From Paracoccus fistulariae (GTDB lineage Bacteria; Pseudomonadota; Alphaproteobacteria; Rhodobacterales; Rhodobacteraceae), in the NCBI RefSeq assembly GCF_028553785.1, contig NZ_CP067136.1:3408501-3472500 (forward strand): a DNA stretch of 64,000 nucleotides, given 5' to 3'. Below the pieces are notes generated by a model. It ran no database searches and was not told where the DNA came from. It saw only the letters and a list, made by a program, of their open reading frames with translations. Every line of letters begins with the position of its first letter. The first letter of the stretch is position 1. The position numbers and the translations under genes are program-made. This document shows, in pieces, positions 8,285 to 18,290 of this stretch.

Positions 8285-9415
8285 TCAGCGGATCTCCATC
8301 ATCAGGCCCGCAGCCAATCGGGCACGTTCCGCCAGGCTGTCGATCTGGATATGTTCGTTCAGCGTATGCAGGCCCGCGCCACGCGGGCCGATGGAATCCA
8401 GCGTCGGCACGCCCATCGCGCCGGTGAAATTGCCGTCCGATCCGCCGCCCGCGCTGCCTGCGGTCAGCTCAAAGCCGATCTGGGCGCTAAGGCGGTGGGC
8501 CAGATCGTAAAGCTGCATGGTGCCCTGATCCGGTTCCCAGACAGGGCGCGTCACGCCACGGTTCACGATGAAATCGACGCCGCCTTCATGGCCCTGAAGC
8601 GCCTCGATCGCCGCCACGCCCCGATCCAGATCTGCCTGAGTCTTGGCCATGCTCAGCACCTCGGCCCGGCATTCGGATGAGACGCAATTCACCCATTGCC
8701 CGGCATGGATGACCCCGACCGAGAAGGTGCAGTCCTCGGTCGTCATGGCCTCGATTTCCAGGATCTTGCGGGCCATCGCGGCAATGGCCGAGCGGCCGTC
8801 CTTCAGCGCCCAACCGGCATGGCTGGGCCGCCCCTGCGTCAGCAGATCAAAGCGCGCGATCGCATAGCGCCCGATCACCGCGCCGCCATCGGCCGAGGCC
8901 GGTTCGGGGACCAGAACGGCGCGCTGGCCACGGGCGTGATCCTCGATCAGGTCGCGGGTGGCGGGGGTGCCGACCTCTTCATCGGGGGTGAACAGGAAGG
9001 TCACCGGCAGGGGCGTCTGCAGCCCGGCTTTCAGGATCTGGCGCATCGCCTCCAGCATGACGTAATTGCCGCCCTTCATGTCCTGAATGCCGGGGCCATA
9101 GGCGCGGCCATCCTGAACCCGGAAGGGAAGCTTTTCCAGCGTACCGATGGGGTGGACCGTGTCGAAATGGCCCGACACCAGAATTCCCGGCTTGCCCTGA
9201 TCGGGATGCGGAAAGCTGGCGCGAATGGAATCGCCAAAGCCCCCGGTGCCGGGGATTGTTTCCACCGTGGCGCCAATCGCGGACAGATCCCGCGCGGCCA
9301 TGGCCATCATCCGGCTGACGGCTGCGGCATCCCAGGTCGGGCTTTCGCATTCGACCCAAGGGCGCAACCCGGCCAGCATCTGATCCGAATCGAAGGGCAG
9401 GGCCAACGGGTTCAT
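8285..9415 (-). CDS. M20 family metallopeptidase (carboxypeptidase G2-like)
   Basis: A 376-residue zinc hydrolase that removes C-terminal residues from N-acyl or peptide substrates. Zinc-site motifs are GHFDTVHP (His and Asp), GIQDMKGG (bridging Asp), PDEEVG (catalytic Glu and ligand Glu) and LHTLNEHI (His). A central dimerisation domain begins near GRPSHAG. There is no signal peptide, so it should act in the cytoplasm on imported substrate. It is the last gene of the leftward operon, and its start overlaps the preceding M20 gene by 4 bp. Confidence 0.88.
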   Translation of the reverse strand: MNPLALPFDSDQMLAGLRPWVECESPTWDAAAVSRMMAMAARDLSAIGATVETIPGTGGFGDSIRASFPHPDQGKPGILVSGHFDTVHPIGTLEKLPFRVQDGRAYGPGIQDMKGGNYVMLEAMRQILKAGLQTPLPVTFLFTPDEEVGTPATRDLIEDHARGQRAVLVPEPASADGGAVIGRYAIARFDLLTQGRPSHAGWALKDGRSAIAAMARKILEIEAMTTEDCTFSVGVIHAGQWVNCVSSECRAEVLSMAKTQADLDRGVAAIEALQGHEGGVDFIVNRGVTRPVWEPDQGTMQLYDLAHRLSAQIGFELTAGSAGGGSDGNFTGAMGVPTLDSIGPRGAGLHTLNEHIQIDSLAERARLAAGLMMEIR

Positions 9416-10587
9416 GCGGCGTTCCCCAAGGGCAGGCGGCGTTCGATCAGGCGGGCATAGATCGAGGCGCCGACCGGCAGAATCTCCGGGTCCAGCACAA
9501 AGCCCGGATTATGCAGCGGCACCGTGCCCGCATGGCCCAGATTGCCATAGGCGCCGGGCACGACCTGCAACATATCGGCAAAATCCTCGGATCCGGTGAA
9601 GGGGGCGATGGTATCGTCAACATTCGCATCGCCCACGATATCGCTCGCCGCCGCCAGCCACTCGTCGCTGAGGGTGTCGTCATTGACCAGAACGTCGAAG
9701 ATTTCGCGGAACTCCACCCCGATCTGCAACCCATAGGCCAGCTCGAACCCCTGACAGATTTCGCGCATGCGGCTTTGCATCAGGTCGCGGATCTCGGGCT
9801 TGAAAAAGCGGATGGTGCCCGCGATCCGGGCGGTTTCGGGCACCACGTTATAGGCGCTGCCCGCGTGTATCTGGGTGACCGACAGCACCGCCTGTTCCAG
9901 CGGGGGCATGTTGCGGCCCAGAATCGTCTGGAACTGTCCGACCAATGCCGAGGCCGCGACCAGCGCATCGCGCGATTGCTGTGGCATGGCGGCATGGCTG
10001 CCCTTGCCCTTGACCGTGATGTCAAAGAAGGACGCCCCGGCCATGGCCGCGCCCTTGCAGATCATCGCCCGGTTGGGCTTGCCGTTTGGCTGATTGTGCA
10101 TGCCATAGACCTCATCCACCGGAAAGCGCTGGAACAGCCCGTCCGCGATCATGCCGCGCGCGCCGCCCAGACCCTCTTCGGCGGGCTGGAAGATGAAGAC
10201 GGCGGTGCCGTCGAAATTGCGGCTGTCGGCCAGATATCTGGCCGCGCCCAGCAGCATGGTGGTGTGGCCGTCATGTCCGCAGGCATGCATCCGATCGGGC
10301 GTCTGCGAGGCATAGTCCAGCCCGCTGGTTTCCGTGATCGGCAGCGCGTCCATATCGGCGCGCAGACCGATCCGGCGATTGCCCGCGCCCTTGCCGCGCA
10401 GGATGCCCACTACGCCGGTGCCCGCGATCTTTTCATGCACCTCGTCAAAGCCGTATTCGCGCAGCTTTTCGGCGACGATGCCCGAGGTGCGGACCTCTTC
10501 GAAGCCGATCTCGGGATTGGCGTGCAGATCGCGAAAGATCCGGGACAGCTCGGCTGCGGTGGCGTCAATCTCAGGCAGGACGGGCAT
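9412..10587 (-). CDS. M20D amidohydrolase (aminoacylase/hippurate hydrolase type)
   Basis: A 391-residue cytoplasmic metal-dependent hydrolase of N-acyl-amino acids. Signatures include RDLHANPEIGFEE, the metal-binding HACGHDGHT, the catalytic QPAEEG, and the lid-domain motif GKGSHAAMPQ. The ATG at 10587 is preferred because GAGG lies 6 nt upstream and it gives MPVLPEI, the normal family start; an in-frame ATG at 10599 is possible. It overlaps the ABC ATPase gene end by 17 bp. Pairing with a second M20 enzyme suggests stepwise hydrolysis of an imported amide. Confidence 0.87.
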   Translation of the reverse strand: MPVLPEIDATAAELSRIFRDLHANPEIGFEEVRTSGIVAEKLREYGFDEVHEKIAGTGVVGILRGKGAGNRRIGLRADMDALPITETSGLDYASQTPDRMHACGHDGHTTMLLGAARYLADSRNFDGTAVFIFQPAEEGLGGARGMIADGLFQRFPVDEVYGMHNQPNGKPNRAMICKGAAMAGASFFDITVKGKGSHAAMPQQSRDALVAASALVGQFQTILGRNMPPLEQAVLSVTQIHAGSAYNVVPETARIAGTIRFFKPEIRDLMQSRMREICQGFELAYGLQIGVEFREIFDVLVNDDTLSDEWLAAASDIVGDANVDDTIAPFTGSEDFADMLQVVPGAYGNLGHAGTVPLHNPGFVLDPEILPVGASIYARLIERRLPLGNAA

Positions 10588-12244
10588 CGGGGGCCTCATT
10601 CATCATACGGAAATTCTGGAAATCCCAGTTTCGGCCGGGGGCGGCCTCGATCAGGGCACGGGTATAGGGATGGGCGGGGGCGCCCAGCACATCGGCGGCA
10701 GGGCCGTGTTCGACCACGGCGCCGCGCTGCATGACGATGACATCGTCGCAGATCTGGGCGGCGACGCGCAGGTCGTGGGTGATAAAGACGATGGCGATGC
10801 CCAGTTCCTGCTGCAACTGGTCCAGCAGGTCCAGCACCTGCGCCTGAACCGAGACATCCAGCGCCGACACGGCCTCATCCGCGACCAGCACATCGGGGCG
10901 CATCATCACCGCGCGGGCAATCGCGATCCGCTGTCGCTGCCCGCCAGAGAACATATGCGGATAGCGGTGCAGCGCGTCTTCGGGCAGGCCCACGACCTGC
11001 AACAGCCGCGCGGCCTCGGCCATCGCCTCGGGCTTGGGCGTGCCATAGTTCAGCGGGCCTTCGGTCAGGCTGCGCGCAATGGTCCAGCGCGGGTTCAGCG
11101 AGCGCATCGGATCCTGAAACACCACCTGCAGCTTCTGGCGATGCGGGCGCAGCCGATTGCGCGACAGCGTGGCGATATCGCTGCCATCCAGCAGGATCCG
11201 GCCCGAACTGGGATCGATCAGCCGCATGATGCAGCGCGCCACGGTGGATTTGCCGGACCCGGATTCCCCCACGATCCCAAGCGTCCGACCGCGTGTCAGG
11301 GTAAAGCTGACATCCTTGGCGGCATGGGCCTGTGGCAGTTTCTTCAGGATGCCACCGCCGCCATAGATCTTGTTCAGACGCTCGACCTGCAAGACGATCT
11401 CGGACCCTTCGGGGCGGGCAGGGCGCGGCGACAGGCTGGGAACCGAGGCCAGCAGATCGCGGGTATAGTCCTTTTGCGGATGCCGCAGGATCTGTTCGAC
11501 CGGCCCGCGTTCGACGATCTCGCCATATTTCATCACATAGACGGTATCGGCGATCTCGGCGACGACGCCCATATCATGGGTGATGAACAGGACCGCCGTG
11601 CCGTGATTGGCCTGCAATTCGTCAATCAGCGACAGGATCTGCTTTTGCGTCGTCACATCCAGCGCGGTGGTCGGTTCGTCGGCGATCAGCAGCACGGGTT
11701 CCAGCACCAGCGCCATCGCAATCATGATGCGCTGCCGCTGCCCGCCGGACAGCTGGTGGGGATAGCTGGAAAAGACCCGTTCGACATCCGGCAGGTGCAC
11801 CTGCTCCATGATGTCGATGGCGCGTTGACGGCGCTCGGCCGAGGAGAGGCTGGTATGCAGCTCCATCACCTCCATGATCTGATCGCCGACACGCAGCACC
11901 GGGTTCAGCGCCGTCATCGGTTCCTGAAAGATCATCGCGACGCGGGCGGCGCGCAATTCCCGCATCTGCGCCTGCGTCAGCGGCAAGAGGTTCTGGCCCT
12001 GAAGGTTGATCCGGCCACCTGTGACCTTCAGCGCCTCGGGCAGCAGGCCCATGATCGCCAGAGAGGTGACGGATTTGCCCGAACCGGATTCACCCACAAG
12101 ACAGACCGTCTCGCCCTGATGGATGGTGACATCGATCCCTTTCAGCACCTGCGGCTGGCCCGGCGTATCGGGCAGGGCGACGGTCAGATCGTCGGTTTCA
12201 ACGGCGATATCCGCCTGATCGAAATTGCGTGACTTGAACTGCAT
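10571..12244 (-). CDS. dipeptide-type ABC transporter ATP-binding protein, two ATPase domains fused (DppD-DppF)
   Basis: A 557-residue protein carrying two complete nucleotide-binding domains. Domain 1 (about 10-255) has GESGSGKS, the signature [15 protein letters not shown] and Walker B LLIADEPT. Domain 2 (about 290-530) has [27 protein letters not shown] and Walker B VLVADEAV. Here the usual glutamate-proline pair is EA. Each domain carries the oligopeptide/dipeptide extension. It drives uptake through the DppB and DppC permeases encoded just upstream in the same operon. Confidence 0.92.
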   Translation of the reverse strand: MQFKSRNFDQADIAVETDDLTVALPDTPGQPQVLKGIDVTIHQGETVCLVGESGSGKSVTSLAIMGLLPEALKVTGGRINLQGQNLLPLTQAQMRELRAARVAMIFQEPMTALNPVLRVGDQIMEVMELHTSLSSAERRQRAIDIMEQVHLPDVERVFSSYPHQLSGGQRQRIMIAMALVLEPVLLIADEPTTALDVTTQKQILSLIDELQANHGTAVLFITHDMGVVAEIADTVYVMKYGEIVERGPVEQILRHPQKDYTRDLLASVPSLSPRPARPEGSEIVLQVERLNKIYGGGGILKKLPQAHAAKDVSFTLTRGRTLGIVGESGSGKSTVARCIMRLIDPSSGRILLDGSDIATLSRNRLRPHRQKLQVVFQDPMRSLNPRWTIARSLTEGPLNYGTPKPEAMAEAARLLQVVGLPEDALHRYPHMFSGGQRQRIAIARAVMMRPDVLVADEAVSALDVSVQAQVLDLLDQLQQELGIAIVFITHDLRVAAQICDDVIVMQRGAVVEHGPAADVLGAPAHPYTRALIEAAPGRNWDFQNFRMMNEAPDARPA

Positions 12245-12247
12245 GGC

Positions 12248-13123
12248 TTACCCCGCCCGTTTCTTCAGCCGTGGATCCAGCATGTCGCGTGCGGCATCGC
12301 CCAGCAGGTTGATGGACAGGATACACAGCGACAGCATCAGGCCGGGATACAGGATCAGCTCGGGCTTGATGCGAAAGAACAGGCGTCCCTCTGCCATGAT
12401 ATTGCCCCATGTCGGGGTTTCGGTGCTGACGCCCGCGCCCAGAAAGGACAGGATCGCCTCGGTCAGGATGGCGGATGCCAGGATATAGGTGCCCTGAACG
12501 ATCAGCGGCGCCAGCGTGTTCGGCACCAGATGCTGGATCAGGATTTTCGGCATGGAAGAGCCAAGGGCGATGGCCGCCTCGACATAGGGTTCCTCGCGCG
12601 CGGTCAGCACGACGGAGCGGACCAGACGCACCACGCGCGGGATTTCGGGGATGGTGATGGCCGCGATGACCGACCCGACCGAGGGGCCGTTCAGCGCCAC
12701 CAGCGCAATCGCCAGCAGGATCGAGGGGATGGCCATCAGCGCATCCATCATCCGCATGATGATCGCATCGGCGGTGCGGAAAAAGCCTGCGACCATGCCG
12801 ATCACCAGCCCCACAAGGACCGAGACGACCGCCGTGGCAATGCCGATCATCAGCGACAGCCGCCCGCCGATCAGCACGCGCGACAGGATATCGCGCCCGA
12901 AATTGTCGGTGCCAAGCGGGTGCCCCTCGATCGGGCCTTTCAGGCGCACCAGCGGGTCCATGACCAGCGGATCATGCGGCGCGATCCAGGGCGCCAGCAG
13001 CGTGACGATGACGATGACCGCCAGCACGAAGGCGGCGATGCGCGGGGCGATCCCGGCATTGGGCATGCGGATCATCCGCAGAACCGGCTGCATGGCCGAG
13101 GCAGGAGGAGGTGTCTGTGCCAT
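12248..13123 (-). CDS. peptide-type ABC transporter permease (DppC/OppC family)
   Basis: A 291-residue inner-membrane protein. It starts with a cytoplasmic tail and a first transmembrane helix (about 28-48), then a periplasmic stretch GHPLGTDNFGRDILSRVLIGGR typical of DppC, and five more helices. The EAA loop is near 'EAAIALGSSMPKILIQHLVPN'. It forms a heterodimer with the DppB-like protein and abuts it (start and stop share base 13123). Confidence 0.92.
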   Translation of the reverse strand: MAQTPPPASAMQPVLRMIRMPNAGIAPRIAAFVLAVIVIVTLLAPWIAPHDPLVMDPLVRLKGPIEGHPLGTDNFGRDILSRVLIGGRLSLMIGIATAVVSVLVGLVIGMVAGFFRTADAIIMRMMDALMAIPSILLAIALVALNGPSVGSVIAAITIPEIPRVVRLVRSVVLTAREEPYVEAAIALGSSMPKILIQHLVPNTLAPLIVQGTYILASAILTEAILSFLGAGVSTETPTWGNIMAEGRLFFRIKPELILYPGLMLSLCILSINLLGDAARDMLDPRLKKRAG

Positions 13124-14064
13124 CAGTAGCGGATCCTTGGGTCAAAGAGCGAATAGCTGAGGTCGATCAGCAGGTTGACCAGCACGTAAAGGAAACTGGT
13201 CAGCAGGATCATGGCCTGAATGACCGGATAGTCCCGCGCCAGGATGGCATCGACGGTCAGGCGGCCAATGCCCGGGATGTTGAACACGGTTTCGGTCACC
13301 ACGACGCCGCCGATCAGCAGGGCGAAGCCGGTGCCGATGACGGTCAGGATCGGCACGGCCGCGTTTTTCAGCGCATGGCGGAACAGCACGATCCGTTCCG
13401 GCGCGCCCTTGGCGCGGGCGGTGCGGATGTAATCCTCGCCCAGTACCTCCAGCATATTGGCGCGGGTCATGCGCGCGATCAGCGCGACATAGATCGTGGT
13501 CAGGGTCAGCGCGGGCAGGAAGGCGTTGTGCAGGAAGGCAAGGAACCCTTCCGAGATCGGCGTATAGCCCTGCACCGGGAACCAGCCCAGCTTCAGTGAA
13601 AAGATCAGAATGAAGATATAGCCGATGACAAAGACCGGCACCGAAAAGCCCAGGACAGAGAATGTCATCACCGCGTAATCCGCCGCGCTGCGATGTTTCC
13701 ATGCGGCGATCACCCCCATCGGCACGGCCAGCATCACCGACATGATGATGGTCAGCAGCGCAATGGACAGCGTCGGCTCCATCCGGTCCGCGATCATTCC
13801 CGATACCGAGGTTTTCGAGATCAGCGAGGTGCCCAGATCGCCCTGCAGCAGCTGCCCGACCCAGGTGATGAACTGCACATGCAGCGGCTGGTTCAGGCCC
13901 ATCGCCTCGCGGATGCGCTCTAGCTGGGCGGGGGTGGCCATGTCGCCCGCGATGATCGCCGCCGGGTCGCCCGGCGTCAGGCGCAGCAGCAGGAAGACGA
14001 AGACGGCCACCAGCAGCATGACGGGTATCACGGCCAGAATGCGGCGCAGGACATATCCAAGCAT
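13123..14064 (-). CDS. peptide-type ABC transporter permease (DppB/OppB family)
   Basis: A 313-residue inner-membrane protein with six predicted helices. It begins MLGYVLRRILAVIPVMLLVA, the standard DppB start, followed by 'LRLTPGDPAA'. The EAA loop 'YIRTARAKGAPERIVLFRHALKN' docks on the ATPase. Its end overlaps the next permease by one base, indicating translational coupling. Confidence 0.93.
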   Translation of the reverse strand: MLGYVLRRILAVIPVMLLVAVFVFLLLRLTPGDPAAIIAGDMATPAQLERIREAMGLNQPLHVQFITWVGQLLQGDLGTSLISKTSVSGMIADRMEPTLSIALLTIIMSVMLAVPMGVIAAWKHRSAADYAVMTFSVLGFSVPVFVIGYIFILIFSLKLGWFPVQGYTPISEGFLAFLHNAFLPALTLTTIYVALIARMTRANMLEVLGEDYIRTARAKGAPERIVLFRHALKNAAVPILTVIGTGFALLIGGVVVTETVFNIPGIGRLTVDAILARDYPVIQAMILLTSFLYVLVNLLIDLSYSLFDPRIRY

Positions 14065-14123
14065 CGAAAAATCCTCGATCGGTCAGGTGCGGGGCGGCGC
14101 GTCCTGCCGTCCCGCAAGTTCGG

Positions 14124-15689
14124 TCACTCGCCCTTCTTGAGGTTCCAGAAGACCGGCACGGGCGACGGGATCATATCCGTCACATTGGCCCGCCGCGCCT
14201 GCGGCAGGGTGTACTGGCCCAAGGGCACCTCAAGCACGGTTTCGATCGAGTGGCTCTGGATTTCCTCGGCCGCGGCCTTTTGACCTTCCAGATCGGGGGC
14301 GGCGATGTAATCCTCTTTCAACTGCTCGACCCGTTCATCGCTGGGCCAGCCAAACCAGGCGTCATTGCCGCGCCCGTTCAGCATCGGGTTCGAGATCGGA
14401 TTCGAAATCTCGGGCACCATCCAGTTGGTGATGAACATGTTCCAGCCGCCATCGGCAGGCGCTGCCTGACCCGCGCGGCGGGTGACCAGCGTTTGCCAGT
14501 CCATCGGCTGCATATCGACGTTGAAGCCTATATTGCGCAGCATCTGCGACACGACCACAGGCTGCGTCGCCAGCGCCACCAGATCGGTCGGCGCCATCAG
14601 CACGACCGGCGTGCCGTCATAACCCGAGTCCGCCAGCATCGCCTTGGCCGCTTCCATATCCGCGCCCTGTGTCAGGCTCTCGGTGCCGGTTTCGCTGCCC
14701 AGCGGCGTGCCGCAGCCCAGCAGGGCGCCGCAGATCTGGTAATATTCCGGGTTGCCGATCATCGCCGCCAGCACGGTTTCCTGCGAAATCGCGCGCAGGG
14801 CGGCCTGACGGACCTTTTCATTGTCGAAGGGAGGGTGAAGGAAGTTCATCCGCGCCATGGTCATCATGCCGGTCGGCTCTCGCACCTCGACCACGACATT
14901 CGGATCGCCCTCCAGCAGGGGCACCAGATCGACCTGCATCTGTTCGATATAGTCGATCTCTCCGCCCGACAGCGCGTTCACGGCGGTCTGGATATCGGGC
15001 ATGTTCACCCATTTGACGGTATCGACATTCACCACCTTGCCGCCCGCCATCCAGTCGGCGGGCTCGTCACGCGGGACGTAATCGGCGTTCTTGGAATAGG
15101 TGACGCTGACGCCCGGCTGGAATTCATCCGTCTCGAAGATGAAGGGGCCAGAGCCGGTGTAATCGGTGATCGGCTCATCCGCCGGCGTTTCGGCCACGCG
15201 CGCGGGCATGATGAAGGGGGGCAGGGCCGATTGCTTGGACAGGACATCCAGCATCGGCACGAATGGCTCTTTCAGCGTCCAGGTGATCGTCTTGTCGTCG
15301 GTCGCCTCCAGGCTTTCGGTGCGGTCCATCACGACCTGCCCGCCCGCATCCTTCTGCGCCCAGCGTTTCAGCGAGGCGACGGCATCGGCTGCCGTCACCG
15401 GCGCCCCGTCATGGAATTTCAACCCGTCGCGCAGGGTGAAGGTATAGACCTTCTGATCGTCCGAAATCGTCCAGTCCGCCATCTGCGGCTGCGGCTGGAA
15501 TTCGGAATCCTGCGCGATCAGCACGTCATAGATCATATAGGCATGGTTGCGGGTGATATGTGCCGTGGTGATCACCGGGTCCAGCACGCGCAGGCCCGAA
15601 TGCATCACGGCCGTCACGGTGGTTTCGGCCCAGGCTGCACCCGCAAGCATGGTCGAGGCCAGCAGGGTCGCGGTCAATCGTTGAAACAT
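14124..15689 (-). CDS. peptide-type ABC transporter substrate-binding protein (SBP family 5)
   Basis: A 521-residue periplasmic binding protein. The signal peptide (MFQRLTATLLASTMLAGAAWA) is followed by the family 5 pattern, including 'KVYTFTLRDGLKFHDGAPVTA' near residues 80-100. Family members bind oligopeptides, nickel, glutathione or other bulky solutes, so sequence alone does not fix the ligand. The neighbouring M81 and M20 hydrolases point to a peptide-like or N-acylated ligand. It lies 46 bp downstream of the M81 gene in the same direction. Confidence 0.92.
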   Translation of the reverse strand: MFQRLTATLLASTMLAGAAWAETTVTAVMHSGLRVLDPVITTAHITRNHAYMIYDVLIAQDSEFQPQPQMADWTISDDQKVYTFTLRDGLKFHDGAPVTAADAVASLKRWAQKDAGGQVVMDRTESLEATDDKTITWTLKEPFVPMLDVLSKQSALPPFIMPARVAETPADEPITDYTGSGPFIFETDEFQPGVSVTYSKNADYVPRDEPADWMAGGKVVNVDTVKWVNMPDIQTAVNALSGGEIDYIEQMQVDLVPLLEGDPNVVVEVREPTGMMTMARMNFLHPPFDNEKVRQAALRAISQETVLAAMIGNPEYYQICGALLGCGTPLGSETGTESLTQGADMEAAKAMLADSGYDGTPVVLMAPTDLVALATQPVVVSQMLRNIGFNVDMQPMDWQTLVTRRAGQAAPADGGWNMFITNWMVPEISNPISNPMLNGRGNDAWFGWPSDERVEQLKEDYIAAPDLEGQKAAAEEIQSHSIETVLEVPLGQYTLPQARRANVTDMIPSPVPVFWNLKKGE

Positions 15690-15735
15690 GATTTCCTCTC
15701 TGGTTGGTCGGGAAGGGCGTGGCGGATCTTGGGTG

Positions 15736-17280
15736 TCAGCCTTTCGCCGATGGGGTGAATGGCGCTCCGCCGGGTTCCAGGCGGATTCCGGGGCGAAGAT
15801 GTCGCCAGGGCAGGGCCGCAGGGCTAAGCGGCATGGGTCCGGGCGCGGTCACGGTCAGGATCGTCTCTGCGATATCGTTGAAATCCGCCCGGAAATGGAC
15901 CGAGCTTTTGACCACGACGATATCTTCCTCTTCGGGCTGGATGCCCAGAAAGCGGAACATCTCGCGATCTGCCATCTGGGCCTTTTCCGAGGTGACGACG
16001 ACACGCACGCCGCCGATGCGCAGGCAGGCCGAGGGGCCAAGATCCAGATGGGCGCCGCCGTAATAGCCGCCGGTGGCGTGACAGGCCCCGTCCGACAGGG
16101 CCTCGACGGTAAAGCGTGCCCGGAAGGGCGCGTCGCCCGCAATCCCCGAACGCCCGCCAAGCGCGATCTCGATCTCGCTGCCCGTGCCTGCCTGGTGCGC
16201 GGCGCTTGCGGCTTGCGGGTCGGTGATCAGCCCGATGGCCGCGCGCTGCGCATCGGCCGCAACCAGCGCCCGCAGAATCCCCATCGTGTCGGAGTTTCCG
16301 CCCGCGCCGGGATTGTCCTGCGTATCGGCAATCAGGATCGGGCGGCTGGCATCCGCCGCCAGCCTGATCGCATGCGCGACGCCCGCATCGGGATCGTAAG
16401 AGATCCCGGCAAATTCGGCCTCGGCATCAATGACGGCCTGCGCGATGCGGTCGGTGCAGGCCTCTGCCTGCTGGCGCGTCTGGGCATAGGCCAGGACCGA
16501 AGGGCCGCAATCGGCAAAATCCGCCGCCGGAAAGCCCATGAACAGCGAGGATGTATAAACGCCCGGCACATCCTCGGCGGCCATGCGGTACAGGCGCCCG
16601 CCCGGCTCTGCCAGGGTCGATTGCCAGGCGATCGGGATCAGGAAATCCAGCTGGCGGAACGATTTTTCATTCGGAATGCCCGCCAGCAGCCGGTCCAGCT
16701 GAACCGCCGCGCGATGCCCTGTCTCGGCCATATCGACATGGGGATAGGTGCGAAAGCCGACCAGACAGTCGGCGCTGTCCACCATCAGCCGGGTGATGTT
16801 TCCGTGCAGGTCAAGCGCCGCGACCAGCGGCACATCGGGGCCGATCACGTCGCGGACGCGCGACAGCAACTGGCCTTCGCCATCCGGCGCGCCCTCGGCC
16901 ACCATGGCGCCATGCAGGTCCAGGAACACGCCGTCCAGCGGACCGGCCTCGCGAATGCCCTGCAGGATTTCTTCGGTGATGGCCTGATAGCAGGCCGCCG
17001 TCACCGGGGCCGAGGGCACGGCACCGGCCCACAGGATCGGCACGACCTGCCACTTCGCAGCCTTGGCAAAGTCCAGCGCCCCGGCGATGGGCAGGTTCAC
17101 ATCCACCGCACGGCGCAGGATCTGATCCCCGCGGCTCAGTGGAAGATAGCCGCCACCCTGCTGGAACGACCGCAGATCCGCGGGGCTGGGCGCAAAGGAA
17201 TTGCTTTCATGAACAAAGCCCGCCACCGCAACGCGGGGCGATCTGGTCCGGCTGTCGACAGCGGCACTGGGTGATTCCAT
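15736..17280 (-). CDS. M81 family metallopeptidase (MlrC-like)
   Basis: A 514-residue protein related to MlrC, which cleaves linearised microcystin. Family motifs include FVHESNSFAP near the N-terminus (metal-binding His/Glu), 'LDLHGAM' (His) and 'DLHGN' (His). No signal peptide is seen. The real substrate is unknown; relatives are often encoded beside peptide transporters, as here. The ATG at 17280 gives MESPSAAVDS; an upstream in-frame ATG at 17316 would run through the candidate operator and is less likely. It is the first gene of the leftward operon, divergent from the IclR gene. Confidence 0.86.
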   Translation of the reverse strand: MESPSAAVDSRTRSPRVAVAGFVHESNSFAPSPADLRSFQQGGGYLPLSRGDQILRRAVDVNLPIAGALDFAKAAKWQVVPILWAGAVPSAPVTAACYQAITEEILQGIREAGPLDGVFLDLHGAMVAEGAPDGEGQLLSRVRDVIGPDVPLVAALDLHGNITRLMVDSADCLVGFRTYPHVDMAETGHRAAVQLDRLLAGIPNEKSFRQLDFLIPIAWQSTLAEPGGRLYRMAAEDVPGVYTSSLFMGFPAADFADCGPSVLAYAQTRQQAEACTDRIAQAVIDAEAEFAGISYDPDAGVAHAIRLAADASRPILIADTQDNPGAGGNSDTMGILRALVAADAQRAAIGLITDPQAASAAHQAGTGSEIEIALGGRSGIAGDAPFRARFTVEALSDGACHATGGYYGGAHLDLGPSACLRIGGVRVVVTSEKAQMADREMFRFLGIQPEEEDIVVVKSSVHFRADFNDIAETILTVTAPGPMPLSPAALPWRHLRPGIRLEPGGAPFTPSAKG

Positions 17281-17283
17281 AGT

Positions 17284-17300
17284 GTATTGCAATCCGATAC
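17284..17300. promoter_or_regulatory. candidate IclR operator
   Basis: An imperfect 17-bp palindrome, GTATTGCAATCCGATAC, lies just upstream of the M81 start between the divergent genes. A TTGCA element follows at 17303-17307. IclR proteins usually bind such palindromes in the shared promoter. Inferred only. Confidence 0.35.
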
Positions 17301-17360
17301 AGTTGCATTGCATCATGAGTTTACGTAGCGGAATTTTGATCTGTCAATAGTGGAGGCAGC

Positions 17361-18152
17361 ATGACATCGTCCGGTTCCGATTTTGCAGCCGAGAGGGCAG
17401 ATGACCCGTTATTTGTGCAATCTCTGGCGCGGGGCATGCAGGTCATGTCCGCGTTTCAGGGGGTCGAGCGGCCGCTGTCCCTGTCGGATATCGCGGCGCG
17501 GACCTCGATCACGCGCAGCGCGGCGCAGCGAATCGTCCATACCTTGCGCAAGATGGGCTATCTGCGCCTGACCGAGGATGGGCGCGGCTTTCTTCCTGAT
17601 CTTGCCGTGCTGGATCTGACCTATGACTATCTGCGTCTGAACCCGTTGCTGCGCCGCGCCAGCCCGGCCCTGCTGGAACTGCGCCGCAATGTGCGAGAGC
17701 GGGTGGACCTGTCCATCTTCGACGGCCAGCGCATGGTCTATGCCGCCCGGATGCAAAGCAAGCGCGAGATGTTCTTTGCCACGCTGGTCGGGAATACGGT
17801 GCCCACCTTCTGCACCTCGGGCGGCTGGGCGGTGATGGCGCATTTGCCCGATGATGAGGTCGACGCCCTGCTGCGCGATGCCGACATGACGCCGCTGACG
17901 CCGCGCACGCTGACCGATCCTGCCGCCATCCGCGACCAGATCGCGTTGGCCCGCGAAAACGGTCACGCGCTGGCGGTCGAGCAGATCCTGATGGGCGAGG
18001 TCGCCCTTGCCGGTGCGATTCCGGGATCGGATGGGCGGCCAGTCGCGGCAATCCACGTGGCCGGATCGCTGTCGGAATGGCAGCCCGAGGACTTCCGCCG
18101 CCGCATCGCCCCGGTGGTGGCCGAGGCGATCCGCTCGATCCGGCTGCTGTAA
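17361..18152 (+). CDS. IclR family transcriptional regulator
   Basis: A 263-residue DNA-binding protein. The winged helix-turn-helix is at about 20-85 (LSLSDIAARTSITRSAAQRIVHTLRKMGYL) and the effector-binding IclR domain at about 95-260 ('RERVDLSIFDGQRMVYAARM', 'GEVALAGAIPGSDGRPVAAIHVAG'). It most likely controls the divergent M81/ABC/M20 operon in response to a metabolite of the imported compound, and perhaps its own gene. Confidence 0.92.
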   Translation: MTSSGSDFAAERADDPLFVQSLARGMQVMSAFQGVERPLSLSDIAARTSITRSAAQRIVHTLRKMGYLRLTEDGRGFLPDLAVLDLTYDYLRLNPLLRRASPALLELRRNVRERVDLSIFDGQRMVYAARMQSKREMFFATLVGNTVPTFCTSGGWAVMAHLPDDEVDALLRDADMTPLTPRTLTDPAAIRDQIALARENGHALAVEQILMGEVALAGAIPGSDGRPVAAIHVAGSLSEWQPEDFRRRIAPVVAEAIRSIRLL

Positions 18153-18175
18153 GGACAGAATCTGACGCGGGCCGG

Positions 18176-18232
18176 GCGCGATTTCGGCAGAAACCGATGT
18201 CGCAAAATGTCGTTTTCAGGCATCGCGCTTTT
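18176..18232 (+). terminator. possible terminator of the IclR gene
   Basis: GCGCGAT (18176-18182) pairs with ATCGCGC (18222-18228), followed by TTTT. The enclosed 39 nt can form smaller hairpins. The long loop makes this uncertain. Confidence 0.3.
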
Positions 18233-18290
18233 CGGGAATTTTGCGTTAACGATCACACAAAACATGCTATTTTTCCGGCATTTGATACCG

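Noticed and set aside
10334-12232. 632-codon frame opposite the peptide ABC ATPase
   Set aside because: It mirrors a well-supported gene and has low-complexity composition.
14250-17274. Two frames of over 500 codons opposite the binding protein and M81 genes
   Set aside because: They are antisense shadows with His/Arg/Gln-rich composition and no recognisable domain.
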